Source of the DNA: Myxococcales bacterium
GTDB lineage: Bacteria > Myxococcota_A > Polyangia > Palsa-1104 > JAEUJZ01
NCBI GenBank assembly: GCA_016794505.1
Contig: JAEUJZ010000102.1
Coordinates: 1 to 64,000, forward strand
Reading direction: 5' to 3'
Length of the DNA: 64,000 nucleotides
A model generated the notes under the pieces. The model saw only the letters and a program-made list of their open reading frames with translations, searched no databases and was not told the origin of the DNA. Shown piece by piece: positions 34,988 through 45,125 of the stretch (position 1 is its first letter; the number at the start of each line of letters is the position of its first letter). The position numbers and the translations under genes were made by a program.

Positions 34988-35003
34988 CCGCGGGCCGCGC
35001 TGC

Positions 35004-35354
35004 TTACGGCGCCCACTTGCCGCAGATGACGCAGTTGTTCTTCTTGTTGCCGAAGCCGCAGCCGTTGCACAGAAACGCGATCTGGCGAGAGCTTCCGACC
35101 CACTTGCCGCAGACGGCGCAGTTGTTCTTCTTGTTGCCGAAGCCATGCGTGCTGCACAGGCGAGCCGCGATCCGACTGCTGCCGATCCATTTGCCGCAGC
35201 GAGCGCAGTTGTTCTTCTTGTTGCCGAAGCCGCAGCGATTGCACAGCAGAGCCGCATAGTGAACGGCTTGAGCGTCGCTTGCCCCGAGGAGCAAACCGGC
35301 AAATGGCAAGAGGGGGAGCGCGCGAAGCAGCGTTCGTCTCGATGGGCTCGACAT
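35004..35354 (-). CDS. Tat-exported small protein with three zinc-ribbon repeats
   Basis: A 116-residue protein. The N-terminus SSPSRRTLLRALPLLPFAG is a twin-arginine signal ending at DAQA. The mature part is three repeats of LCxxCGFGNKKNNCxxCGKW; in the middle repeat the second Cys is His (CSTHGFGNKKNNC). Each repeat has four metal ligands, as in a zinc ribbon. Export by Tat fits a protein that binds metal and folds before leaving the cytoplasm. I do not recognise a named family. I chose the ATG at 35354, 8 bases after GGAGG. It is convergent with the metallopeptidase gene (16 bp between stops) and divergent from the kinase at 35487. Confidence 0.72.
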   Translation of the reverse strand: MSSPSRRTLLRALPLLPFAGLLLGASDAQAVHYAALLCNRCGFGNKKNNCARCGKWIGSSRIAARLCSTHGFGNKKNNCAVCGKWVGSSRQIAFLCNGCGFGNKKNNCVICGKWAP

Positions 35355-35486
35355 GCGGGGACCTCCGCGTTTCAGCGTTACAGATGAGTAATTTGAAATA
35401 CAATGAATTTTCATAAATAAACGGGACTGAGGGCTTTTGCGCTTGGCGTGTGCCTGTGTTCAGAACCGATGGCCAGGAAGGACGCA

Positions 35487-38252
35487 ATGAGCGAGGCCAA
35501 GAGCTCATCCCAGAGCATGGGGTCGGAACCCGGTTCGCCGGTTGGCAGCGCAGCGGCACCCGGTGGCGCTTCGCCAAGCGGCCCACTCGTTGGGCAGCTG
35601 ATCGGGGGTCGCTTCGAACTCTTGGAGCTAGCCGGCAGCGGCGGCATGGGCACGGTGTATCGCGCCCTCGATCGCCACAGTGGAGCGATGGTCGCCGTCA
35701 AGCTGGCGAGTGCGCGGGGCTTGAATCCCAACGACATGGAGCGCTTTGTGCGCGAGGCCAACCTGCTGGCGCTGCTGCAGCATCCCGGCATCGTCTCGTA
35801 CGTTGCGCACGGCCACACGCCAGCCGGCTATCTGTACCTGGCTATGGAGTGGCTCGACGGAGAAGACCTGGCCCACCGTCTGACCCGCGGCCCTCTGTCT
35901 GTGCGCGAGAGCCTCCTCCTGCTGCGCCGCGTCGCCGACGCCCTAAGCCTGGCCCACCGCCGCGGCGTCCTGCATCGCGACTTGAAGCCATCGAACTTGT
36001 TTTTGCGGCAGGGTGGGGTTGAGCGGGTGACGCTTTTGGACTTTGGCATTGCGCGCTTGCAGAGCGGAACAGGGGGCATGCAGGCGGCGAGCGGTGCGGC
36101 CACGCAGTCGGGACACCTCATCGGCACGCCCGAGTACATGTCGCCCGAGCAAGCACGGGGCGATCGGGTCATCGGGCCCAGCGCGGACGTGTTTGCTCTG
36201 GGCTGCGTGCTGTATGAGTGCCTGAGCGGTCGCCCGCCCTTTGTGGCGGAGCACGTCGCGGCTCAGCTGGCGCGCGTGTTGTTTGAAGAGCCGACTTCGC
36301 TGCGCAGCCTGTGCCCCAACGTGCCCGAGATCGTGGCCGACCTCGTACACAGCATGCTGGCCAAGCAGCCCGGCGAGCGTCCCCATGATGCCAGTGCGCT
36401 TCTGTCGGCGGTTGAGCGCATCCTCGGCAGCACGGCCTTTTTAGAAGGGATGGGCGGAAGCACGGCCAAGCCCGCGCTGCGACAGCTCAGCACGCTGGAG
36501 CTTGAGCTGATGAGTGTCGTCTTGGCGGTGCCGCGCGAGCGCTCAGAGGCGCTGCCGCGCCCGACGCTGGATGTGCAAGGGACTGAGCTAAGTACCACGT
36601 TTCGCGAAGAGCTGGCCGACGAGCTGCGCCGCCTTGGCATGCGGGTGGCGTGGCGTGACGATGGCAGTCTGCTGGCGATGATCGGTGGGGCCGCCAATGC
36701 CATCGATCAGGCGCTGCAGGCGGCTCGTGCCGCGCTGGAGCTGCAAGAGCGCTGGCCCGAGGCGCGCGTGGCACTGGCTACAGGCTGTGGTGAGCCATTC
36801 CTGCCGCTGCCCAGCGGCGATGTCGTGCAGTGCGCCGAAGCCTTGCTAGAGCGCACGACGCTCGATGAGGGCATCGTTCTCGACGAAGTCTCGGCGGGTC
36901 TTTTGGACAGCCTGTTTGTGCTTTCGCGCGGTCTGTCCGGTGAACAGGTCTTGGTGGCGCAGAGTGTTGATCCCAACACAGACGACGTCGCAAGTCGCAG
37001 CGGGTCGTCACCCTGCCTGGGGCGCGATGCCGAGCTGAGCATGATTGAAGCCATGCTGGCGGGCTGCCGCGACGAGAGCAAGGCCGACGCCATGCTGATC
37101 AAGGGCCCGCAAGGCATCGGCAAGACACACGTGCGGCACGAGCTTCTGCGGCGCCTACACAGTCGCGGCGAAGACGAAGAGATCGAGGTATGGATCGGTC
37201 AACTGACGGCGCTGAGCGCAGGCGCACCATTTGGTCTTTTGAGCAGTGCGCTGTTCCGGCTGGGCCACATCGCCGCCAGCGAGCCGATCGAGACGCAGCG
37301 TCAGAAGCTCTTGTCCCATGTCAGCCGCTGCGTACGCCCATCCGAGCAGAGCCGTGTCACCGAGTTCATTGGCGAGCTGTGCGGGGTCCCGTTTGAAGAC
37401 ACCGAGAGCCCGCGTCTGCGCTTGGCGCGCAGTGATCCCCGCCTGATGAGCCGCGAGATCTGCAGCGCCTTTTTCGATCTGCTGCGCGCGAAGTGCCGCC
37501 TGCGACCTGTTCTGCTGATCCTGGACAACCTGCAGTGGGCGGATGTGGCGAGCGTCGAGCTAGTGGGCGCCGCCTTGCGTGAGCTGGCCGAGCTGCCCCT
37601 GGCCGTGCTGGCGCTGGGCCGACCAGAAGTGACAACGCTGTTTCCTCGTCTGTGGGCCGATCGCGTTCAAGAGATCGCGCTCGGTGGCCTCAGCCGTCGA
37701 GCCAGTGAGCGCCTGGTGACCGAGCTTCTGCGTCCACTGCGTCTTTCCGGCGGTGTAGCCAGCGGACCGCTGCCCGCGTCGGTTCTGCAGCGCATCTTGG
37801 CGCAGGCCGGCGGCAATCCGCTTTTCATCGAAGAGATCATCCGCGGCTTGAAGCGCGGCACGCCGATCACTCCCGATGTCGAGCTGCCCACGCCGATGAC
37901 GATCCTCGCCATGCTGCAAGCTCGACTGAGCGGGCTTGAGCGCGGGGCGCGTCGTGTCGTCCGGGCGGCCAGCTTGTTCGGAGGCCCCTTCCCAAGCGAG
38001 GGTCTGCGTGTGCTCTTGGGTCCTGACTCGGCAGATGAGCTGGATAGCTGGCTGCGCATCCTGCGCGAGGCTGAGATCCTCGAAAAAACCGTCGGTGTGC
38101 AGGCAGGAAGCGAGGCCAAGTACTACTTCCGGCATGGGCTCTTGCGAGAAGCCGCGTACAGCCTGCTGACGCATGATGACCGACGCATCGGACACGAGCT
38201 CGTTGCCGAGCTTCAAACGACGTCCCAGCCACGCGACGATCCGTCGAGCTAG
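35487..38252 (+). CDS. Ser/Thr kinase - degenerate cyclase - AAA-type ATPase protein
   Basis: A 921-residue protein. Residues 43-310 are a canonical RD kinase: SGGMGTVYRALDRHSG, Lys72, HRDLKPSN at 163-170, DFG at 185-187, GTPEYMSPEQA, ADVFALGCVLYE. Residues about 340-500 resemble a class III cyclase fold without the metal-binding aspartates (SVVLAVPRER, VALATGCGEPFLPLPSGDVV). Residues about 515-900 are an AAA/STAND-like ATPase (SPCLGRDAELSMIEAML, Walker A KGPQGIGKTH near 540, LLILDNLQWAD as Walker B, GGNPLFIEEIIRGL). This is the PknK/AfsR-like layout seen in myxobacteria; phosphorylation may be gated by ATPase state. I chose the ATG at 35487, after AGGAAGG; there is no membrane helix. Confidence 0.9.
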   Translation: MSEAKSSSQSMGSEPGSPVGSAAAPGGASPSGPLVGQLIGGRFELLELAGSGGMGTVYRALDRHSGAMVAVKLASARGLNPNDMERFVREANLLALLQHPGIVSYVAHGHTPAGYLYLAMEWLDGEDLAHRLTRGPLSVRESLLLLRRVADALSLAHRRGVLHRDLKPSNLFLRQGGVERVTLLDFGIARLQSGTGGMQAASGAATQSGHLIGTPEYMSPEQARGDRVIGPSADVFALGCVLYECLSGRPPFVAEHVAAQLARVLFEEPTSLRSLCPNVPEIVADLVHSMLAKQPGERPHDASALLSAVERILGSTAFLEGMGGSTAKPALRQLSTLELELMSVVLAVPRERSEALPRPTLDVQGTELSTTFREELADELRRLGMRVAWRDDGSLLAMIGGAANAIDQALQAARAALELQERWPEARVALATGCGEPFLPLPSGDVVQCAEALLERTTLDEGIVLDEVSAGLLDSLFVLSRGLSGEQVLVAQSVDPNTDDVASRSGSSPCLGRDAELSMIEAMLAGCRDESKADAMLIKGPQGIGKTHVRHELLRRLHSRGEDEEIEVWIGQLTALSAGAPFGLLSSALFRLGHIAASEPIETQRQKLLSHVSRCVRPSEQSRVTEFIGELCGVPFEDTESPRLRLARSDPRLMSREICSAFFDLLRAKCRLRPVLLILDNLQWADVASVELVGAALRELAELPLAVLALGRPEVTTLFPRLWADRVQEIALGGLSRRASERLVTELLRPLRLSGGVASGPLPASVLQRILAQAGGNPLFIEEIIRGLKRGTPITPDVELPTPMTILAMLQARLSGLERGARRVVRAASLFGGPFPSEGLRVLLGPDSADELDSWLRILREAEILEKTVGVQAGSEAKYYFRHGLLREAAYSLLTHDDRRIGHELVAELQTTSQPRDDPSS

Positions 38253-38400
38253 CACCCTGTAGAACGTCCTTGGCCGCAACACACGATGGGATGCAAAGCC
38301 TGCGTACTGCGTGGCCTTTGGATCGTCGTTTGTGTTGGGCGCGCAGGCGCCGATGCCAGCGCGGCTACGGACGGAGAATCCGGCACATGACTGCGTCGCG

Positions 38401-39708
<1,308 letters not shown>

Positions 39709-39856
39709 GGGACACCTCGAAGGGGTTGAGATCGGAAGTGGCGCTATTCAAGCGCGGACCGCGTCGCGAATCCATGCCTTTCCCCTTGCCACGACCGCAT
39801 TGCAGCGACGTACGCAAGCCTGTTGCCGGGCCCGTGGCGGCTGTGTACCGTGGGCT

Positions 39857-41446
39857 ATGCTTCGACGCGTTCAAACGTGGTTTCCGTGGCGTAATTCCCC
39901 CCTGGGTGCAGGCCCGCGGCGCGTGGCTGCCGTGGTCTCGGCCGGCCTGCTCGGCGCGCTGCTGTCGACGGTGGGGTCGGCCTGGGCAGCACCGCCGCTC
40001 GCCCCTGGCCCCGCCCAAGCAGTGCCGGGCCCGCGCAGCGTGCTGCCGTTTATCGAAGACGACTTTCCACAGGCACAGAAGCGGGCCCGCGACAGTGGGC
40101 GATTGCTGTTCGTCGATGCCTGGGCGCCGTGGTGTCACACCTGCTTGTCGATGCGCAATGTCGTCTTCCCCGACCCGCAGCTTGCGCCCATGGCCGAGCG
40201 CTTCGTCTTTCTCTCCGTCGATACCGAGCTGCCGCAGAACGCTGCCTTTGTCGAGCGCTATCCCGTTCGCAGCCTGCCGACGATCTTGGTGCTCGACGAA
40301 CGCGAGCAGGTCGTGGCCCGCTTTACCGGCGCCATGACCGCGCCCGAGCTGCTGTTCCGCCTGCAGGATCTTTTGCATCGACAGCCAGCCGCGACGCGTG
40401 TCACCGCCGCCGCCCTGCTGCAGCAAGCCGACGCGAAAGCCCTGGCCGCGGATCCGACAGCGGCCGCTGTGCTGTATGACCAAGCGGCTCGCGCGGCGCA
40501 GACCGAAAAGGGCCCGCGCTCGACGGTGCAGCGAGCCCTGGCACGCCTGGGGCAGATCCAAGCTCTGCGCGAAGCCGGGCAGTATCGCGCCTGTGCCGAG
40601 CTGGCTGATCTGTCGCATCACGAAGTCGGCCGCGACGCCACCGCCACGGACTTTTTCTCGTATGGCGCGGACTGCGCCGGGCGACTTGGCGAAGTCGACG
40701 TGCAGCAGCGCTTGCGCCGTCAGCTGCGCGGCCACTTGGAAGCCCTGGTTCGCGATCCGCAGGCGCCGCTTCTGCCCGACGATCGCAGCGATGGCTATGG
40801 CACCTTGACCGAGCTGGCCGAAGCGCTGACCGATGCCCCTGCCGTCGAGCGCTATACCGTCGAGCGCTTGGCCGTGCTTGAGACGGCCGCGGCCCTGGCC
40901 AAGGATCCCGTCGCCGCCGCCACGTACGACGCGCACCGCTTGGACTGTTACCGCCGCTTGAAGCGCTATGCCCCGGCGGAAGCCATGCTGCTTGCCTCGC
41001 AGCGGGCCATGCCCAAGGACTACAACCCGCCGGCTCGCTTGGCTCGCCTGTACCTCGACATGGGGCGCCTCGACGAGGGACGCGCCGCCATCGAGCGCGC
41101 ACTGTCGCTGGCGCAGGGGCCCCGTCGCGTGTCGATGTATGAGCTGCGCGCCAACCTGCTGCACGCGCTCGGCCGCACGCAAGAAGCCGTCGACTCGCTG
41201 GAGTCGGCGATTCGTCTGGTCACGCCCAAACCCCATGCCCCGGCGACGCTGGTCCGCGCGGCGCAGAGCCGCATCGCGCAGCTTAGAAAGAACCAGGACG
41301 CGCTGCGAACCGCCCTGATCCCACAGAATGCCCCGCCGAGCGCAGCGCCCAGCCCAGCCCAGGGCCGTGCCGAGACCGACGGGACCGCCGCGACGAAAAA
41401 GAGCCCCAAGGCCGCGCGCCTGGTCAAGCGAGGCACTCCCAAGTGA
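39857..41446 (+). CDS. Periplasmic thioredoxin-fold protein with TPR-like repeats
   Basis: A 529-residue protein. The signal peptide region is VVSAGLLGALLSTVGSAWAA. Residues about 60-175 are a DsbD-gamma/thioredoxin_7-like fold with AWAPWCHTCLSM (CHTC active site near 93), DTELPQN and the cis-proline loop RSLPTILVLD. The remainder is helical with TPR-like repeats (PARLARLYLDMGRLDEGRAA; LLHALGRTQEAVDSLESAI) and a Lys-rich tail. The expected role is disulfide exchange with a partner held by the TPRs. Its stop overlaps the GTG start of the nitrilase gene (GTGA, 41443-41446). I chose the ATG at 39857; a longer reading would overlap the divergent HAD gene. Confidence 0.8.
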   Translation: MLRRVQTWFPWRNSPLGAGPRRVAAVVSAGLLGALLSTVGSAWAAPPLAPGPAQAVPGPRSVLPFIEDDFPQAQKRARDSGRLLFVDAWAPWCHTCLSMRNVVFPDPQLAPMAERFVFLSVDTELPQNAAFVERYPVRSLPTILVLDEREQVVARFTGAMTAPELLFRLQDLLHRQPAATRVTAAALLQQADAKALAADPTAAAVLYDQAARAAQTEKGPRSTVQRALARLGQIQALREAGQYRACAELADLSHHEVGRDATATDFFSYGADCAGRLGEVDVQQRLRRQLRGHLEALVRDPQAPLLPDDRSDGYGTLTELAEALTDAPAVERYTVERLAVLETAAALAKDPVAAATYDAHRLDCYRRLKRYAPAEAMLLASQRAMPKDYNPPARLARLYLDMGRLDEGRAAIERALSLAQGPRRVSMYELRANLLHALGRTQEAVDSLESAIRLVTPKPHAPATLVRAAQSRIAQLRKNQDALRTALIPQNAPPSAAPSPAQGRAETDGTAATKKSPKAARLVKRGTPK

Positions 41447-42276
41447 CGCGGGTCGCTGCGCTGCAGTTCAAAGCGCAGAAGGCCCAGCCTGAGCAGTCGC
41501 TGGCGGCCCTGTGCGCACTGATCGAGCAGGCCGCGCAGGCCGGAGCCGACCTTGTGGTTTGTCCTGAAATGGCGACCAGCGGGTACTTATTTGCCGACGC
41601 GGCGACGATTGCCCCGCGCTGCGAGCCGGCCACCGCTGGCAGCTTCCCGACGCTGTCGGCGCTGGCCCGTCGCCATGGCCTGTACCTAGTCTGCGGCTAT
41701 CCCGAGCACGCACCGACACAGTCGCCAAGCGCAGCCGCGCAGCCGCCGCGGCTTTATAACTCGGCTCGCGTCATCGGTCCCGATGGCTCGCTGGTTTACA
41801 ACTATCGCAAGCGCCTGCTGTTCAGCGCCGACACAACCTGGGCCACCGACGGAGACACGCCGTACCCGATCGTCGATACGCCTTTGGGGCGGCTCTGCGT
41901 TGGCATCTGCATGGATCTCAACGACGATCGCTTCGTCGATTTTCTGCGCGAGCACAGCGCGACGCAGCCGCTGATCGTCGCCTTTTGCACCAACTGGCTC
42001 GATCAAGGCAGCGATGTCCTGCCGTATTGGTGCTATCGCCTGCGCGGCTTTCGCGGAGTCTTCATCGCCGCCAACACCTTCGGCGACGAGTCTGAACCCA
42101 ACCACGCACCGACGCGCTTCTGCGGTCGCTCGACCATCCTGTCCATGGATCAAGATGCCAGCGCAGTGCGCGACGACGATGCCGTTGATCCCGAGGACTT
42201 CACCTTGGGCCTGCGCATCACGCTGCACGCCCGCGCCAAAAAAAGCGGCCCCGCCATCCTGCTTGCCGACGTCTAG
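41443..42276 (+). CDS. Carbon-nitrogen hydrolase (nitrilase superfamily)
   Basis: A 277-residue cytoplasmic hydrolase. The Glu-Lys-Cys triad is visible: CPEMATSGYLF (Glu), YNYRKRLLF (Lys) and CVGICMDLNDDRF (nucleophile Cys). The family cleaves amides, nitriles or ureido groups; the exact substrate cannot be read. It starts with GTG at 41443, overlapping the stop of the thioredoxin-TPR gene, so the two are translationally coupled. An 11-bp tandem repeat begins at its stop codon. Confidence 0.88.
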   Translation: MTRVAALQFKAQKAQPEQSLAALCALIEQAAQAGADLVVCPEMATSGYLFADAATIAPRCEPATAGSFPTLSALARRHGLYLVCGYPEHAPTQSPSAAAQPPRLYNSARVIGPDGSLVYNYRKRLLFSADTTWATDGDTPYPIVDTPLGRLCVGICMDLNDDRFVDFLREHSATQPLIVAFCTNWLDQGSDVLPYWCYRLRGFRGVFIAANTFGDESEPNHAPTRFCGRSTILSMDQDASAVRDDDAVDPEDFTLGLRITLHARAKKSGPAILLADV

Positions 42277-42340
42277 CAGCGACGAAGCAGCGACGAAGCA
42301 GCGACGAAGCAGCGACGAAGCAGCGACGAGGCAGCGACGA
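42275..42340. repeat. 11-bp tandem repeat, six copies
   Basis: AGCAGCGACGA repeats five times exactly (42275-42329), then once with G for A at position 1 (42330-42340). It starts inside the nitrilase stop codon and fills most of the gap to the next gene. Confidence 0.9.
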
Positions 42341-42369
42341 GGCTGCACACCTGCCGTCGAGCGCAGCGC

Positions 42370-43503
42370 CTACTCGATGGGCACCGACCAGATGAACGCC
42401 AAGGCCGAAGCCAGGGTGAAGGCCTGTTGGGTGCTGGCCAAGACGGCCAAGCTGGCTGGGTGCTGGCTGGCGCCGTACGCGATGCCTCCGCCGGCTAGCG
42501 CACCGACCGGCAGCAAAAGGGACATGAGGACCACCGTTGGCAGGTCGGTCCGGCGTCGCAGAACAAAGGCGTCAAGGACGGTGAAGACCCCGGAATGGAT
42601 GCCCGAAAGCGTGGTCAGCGCTTGCCGCGTGGGCAGATCGTCTGAGCCAAAGGTATAGCCGAGCTTGACGCTGGTCACGCCGACCGAGGCCACGGTCAAG
42701 AACACCTGCAGGCCACGCAAGATGGGTCGTGCGGTGCGTAGCTCGTCTTGCCGGTCTCTTCGTCGCGCGGCAGCTTGCCGCTCTTGCTCGGCTTCTTCGC
42801 GCTGGCGCTGTTCGGCTGCCCGCGCAGTGGATGCGTCGCAGGCCGCCGCTACACCCGGTGGCCGATGCTCTTCCTTGGGATCGCACAAGAGCGAATGCAG
42901 CCATGAGCGCAGACTCAGGCCACGGGAAATGGCCTCTTCAAAGCGGGGCAGCAGGCGCAGCATCACGACCTCGCGATCAAGCTGCATCAGCGTCCGCAGC
43001 ACCTGGATGTGCATGACCCCCTGCTGTGCTTGGGCCGCATAAAAATCCACAGCATCAAGCAGCGCGCCGGCATCGCCGTCTTGTTGCAGCGCCGAAAGGC
43101 ATGTGGTGAGCAAGCGATCAGGTACATCGTACTTACCGACACCGTCGGTGACACCCCAGCGCAGCCAGTCGCGATGGCCGGCTGGACGCAGTCGACACAG
43201 CGCATACTTGGCCCACTGCCGCTCTTGCAGGGCGCATGGCTCGACGCGGACGCGTTCCTGCGCGATGGCGACCAGCCTCGCCAGCGTCTCGGTGGCTGTG
43301 CCCGCTCGGGCGGCATCGCGACAGCGCGGTGTAATGCGGGCGTCGAGGTCCGCCATGGCGTGCTCTACCCATACAACACACGGGTTCTCGATCCGCTGCG
43401 CAGCGGGCCGCTCGACGAGATCGCTGCATGCATCCGCCGCCGCCGCCTTTCCCGCGGTGACGAGGATCATGCTCAGCCCGAACAGCCCAGCCCATGCCCG
43501 CAT
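42370..43503 (-). CDS. Exported protein of unknown function with C-terminal membrane helices
   Basis: A 377-residue protein I do not recognise. Residues 1-22 form a signal peptide (FGLSMILVTAGKAAA). The region 24-230 is helical and contains paired cysteines (CSDLVERP, ENPCVVWVEH, PCALQERQ, LLCDPKEE). A charged coiled coil (about 232-258, RQREEAEQERQAAARRRDRQ) leads to three or four hydrophobic segments (LRGLQVFLTVASVGVTSVKLGY; LMSLLLPVGALAGGGIAYGA). It stands between the nitrilase gene and the sigma-54 activator; the 84-bp gap to the latter and shared strand leave a common transcript possible. Confidence 0.65.
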   Translation of the reverse strand: MRAWAGLFGLSMILVTAGKAAAADACSDLVERPAAQRIENPCVVWVEHAMADLDARITPRCRDAARAGTATETLARLVAIAQERVRVEPCALQERQWAKYALCRLRPAGHRDWLRWGVTDGVGKYDVPDRLLTTCLSALQQDGDAGALLDAVDFYAAQAQQGVMHIQVLRTLMQLDREVVMLRLLPRFEEAISRGLSLRSWLHSLLCDPKEEHRPPGVAAACDASTARAAEQRQREEAEQERQAAARRRDRQDELRTARPILRGLQVFLTVASVGVTSVKLGYTFGSDDLPTRQALTTLSGIHSGVFTVLDAFVLRRRTDLPTVVLMSLLLPVGALAGGGIAYGASQHPASLAVLASTQQAFTLASALAFIWSVPIE

Positions 43504-43587
43504 CCGTGCCCGACTCCTAACGATCGGCGAGGCTGATCATATCGAAGTCCATCCCCCTGTTGCGGTCCGTCGGGGACGAGGCACCAG

Positions 43588-45081
43588 CTAGGCGTCTTCG
43601 GCGTCGCCGGGTCTCTCGGATGTGCCGGTCGATGTCCCAGATGCCCCGCTTCCGGCATGGCCGCTGGTCGGCAGGGGACTCGTTCGCTCGGGGGGGCGAG
43701 TGCCGCGTTCGTGGCTGCGATCGAGCGTGCGATACAGCGTGCGCCGATCGATGCCCAGGATCTCGGCTGCGCGCTTCTTGTTGCCGCCTTCCTGCTGCAG
43801 GATCAGCGAGACATAGCGCTGCTCTAGCTCGGCCAGCGTCGGTCGGTCTTCGATCAGGGCCATGCCGCTGCTGCTCGACTGGGCTGGACTGGCTGATTTT
43901 TCCGACTCGCCACGCAGCTCGCGCGGCAGATCCGACGGCAGGATGATGCCGCCCTTGGACAACGCGAGGGCACGCTCGATGACGTTTTCCAGCTCGCGCA
44001 CGTTGCCGGGCCAGCTGTACTGCGCAAGCAGATGCATCGCATCGTCCGAGATGCCAGCCTCGCTGCGACCCTCGCGCTGGGCGTACTTGTTCAAGAAGTG
44101 ATCGACCAAAAGCGGGATGTCTTCGCGGCGCTCGCGCAGCGGCGGCAAGTGGATGGTGACGACGTTGATGCGGAAGTACAGGTCCTCGCGAAAGCGACCG
44201 CTGCGAACTTCTTCTTCCAGATCGCGATTGGTGGCCGCAACCACGCGCACGTCGACGCGGATCGGCTCGCTGCCACCAACACGGCGGATCTCGCCCTCTT
44301 GCAGCACGCGCAGAAGCTGTGCCTGCATCTTGGGGTTGATGTCGCCGATCTCGTCGAGAAACAGCGTGCCGCCTTGCGCCTCTTCAAACAGGCCGCGCTT
44401 GCTTTGGATGGCACCGGTAAACGCGCCCTTGGCATGGCCAAACAGCTCGGACTCAAGAAGTGTCTCGGTGAGCGCGGTGCAGTTCACAGCGACGAACGGC
44501 CCAGCCGCACGCGGTGAGTGATTGTGGATGGCGCGGGCCACCAGCTCTTTGCCGCTGCCGGACTCGCCGACCACCAGCACCGTCGACATCGACACCGCGA
44601 CGCGGGCCACCAGCTTGTACACGTCCAGCATGGCGGGCGAGCGGCCGACGATCTCGCGCAGGCGGCTCTTGACCTCGCGGCGCTGGCCTCGACTTTCGGC
44701 CAGCAGGCGCCGCCGTTCCAACGCGCGCTCGACGGTCTGGATCAGCTCGCGGGGCTGAAACGGAAACTTCGAGATGTAGTCATAGGCCCCCTGCTGGATG
44801 GCTTTCATGACGTTTTCGACGTCGCCAAACGCCGTCATCAAGATCACGGGCGTCCGCGGCTGCAAGCGCTGCAGCGCCGAGAGCACATCCATGCCATCGG
44901 CACCGTCGCCCAGTCGCACATCGCTGATCACGACATCGAAGGCGCGCTTTTCGGCCAGGGCGATGGCCTCTTCACCGCTTGCGCAAAGGACCGGCAGGTA
45001 TCCCGCCGTCTGCAGGATTTCACCGACGACGGCACGGAATGGTTCTTCGTCTTCGACGACGAGGGCGCAGGCTGGGTTCAT
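43588..45081 (-). CDS. NtrC-family sigma-54-dependent response regulator
   Basis: A 497-residue transcription activator. Residues 1-120 are a receiver (VVEDEEPF, phospho-Asp in VVISDVRLG, LMTAFGD, ISKFPF). Residues about 143-370 are the AAA+ domain with Walker A VGESGSGKELVARAI, the sigma-54 contact loop ELFGHAKGAFTGA, Walker B TLFLDEIGDI and R-fingers in SGRFREDLYFRINVV. Residues about 415-460 are a Fis-type helix-turn-helix (NKKRAAEILGIDRRTLYRTL). The C-terminal tail is Ser/Thr/Pro/Gly-rich. It lies 44 bp after the VWA-FHA gene, probably in one operon; the FHA protein may report to it. No histidine kinase gene is nearby. Confidence 0.93.
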   Translation of the reverse strand: MNPACALVVEDEEPFRAVVGEILQTAGYLPVLCASGEEAIALAEKRAFDVVISDVRLGDGADGMDVLSALQRLQPRTPVILMTAFGDVENVMKAIQQGAYDYISKFPFQPRELIQTVERALERRRLLAESRGQRREVKSRLREIVGRSPAMLDVYKLVARVAVSMSTVLVVGESGSGKELVARAIHNHSPRAAGPFVAVNCTALTETLLESELFGHAKGAFTGAIQSKRGLFEEAQGGTLFLDEIGDINPKMQAQLLRVLQEGEIRRVGGSEPIRVDVRVVAATNRDLEEEVRSGRFREDLYFRINVVTIHLPPLRERREDIPLLVDHFLNKYAQREGRSEAGISDDAMHLLAQYSWPGNVRELENVIERALALSKGGIILPSDLPRELRGESEKSASPAQSSSSGMALIEDRPTLAELEQRYVSLILQQEGGNKKRAAEILGIDRRTLYRTLDRSHERGTRPPERTSPLPTSGHAGSGASGTSTGTSERPGDAEDA

Positions 45082-45125
45082 AGACGACCACGGAGCGTGG
45101 GGTTCTGTTATCCCGCAGCCGAGCC

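Noticed and set aside
42275..42340. Tandem repeats as a CRISPR array
   Set aside because: Units are 11 bp and contiguous, with no spacers, and no cas genes are present.
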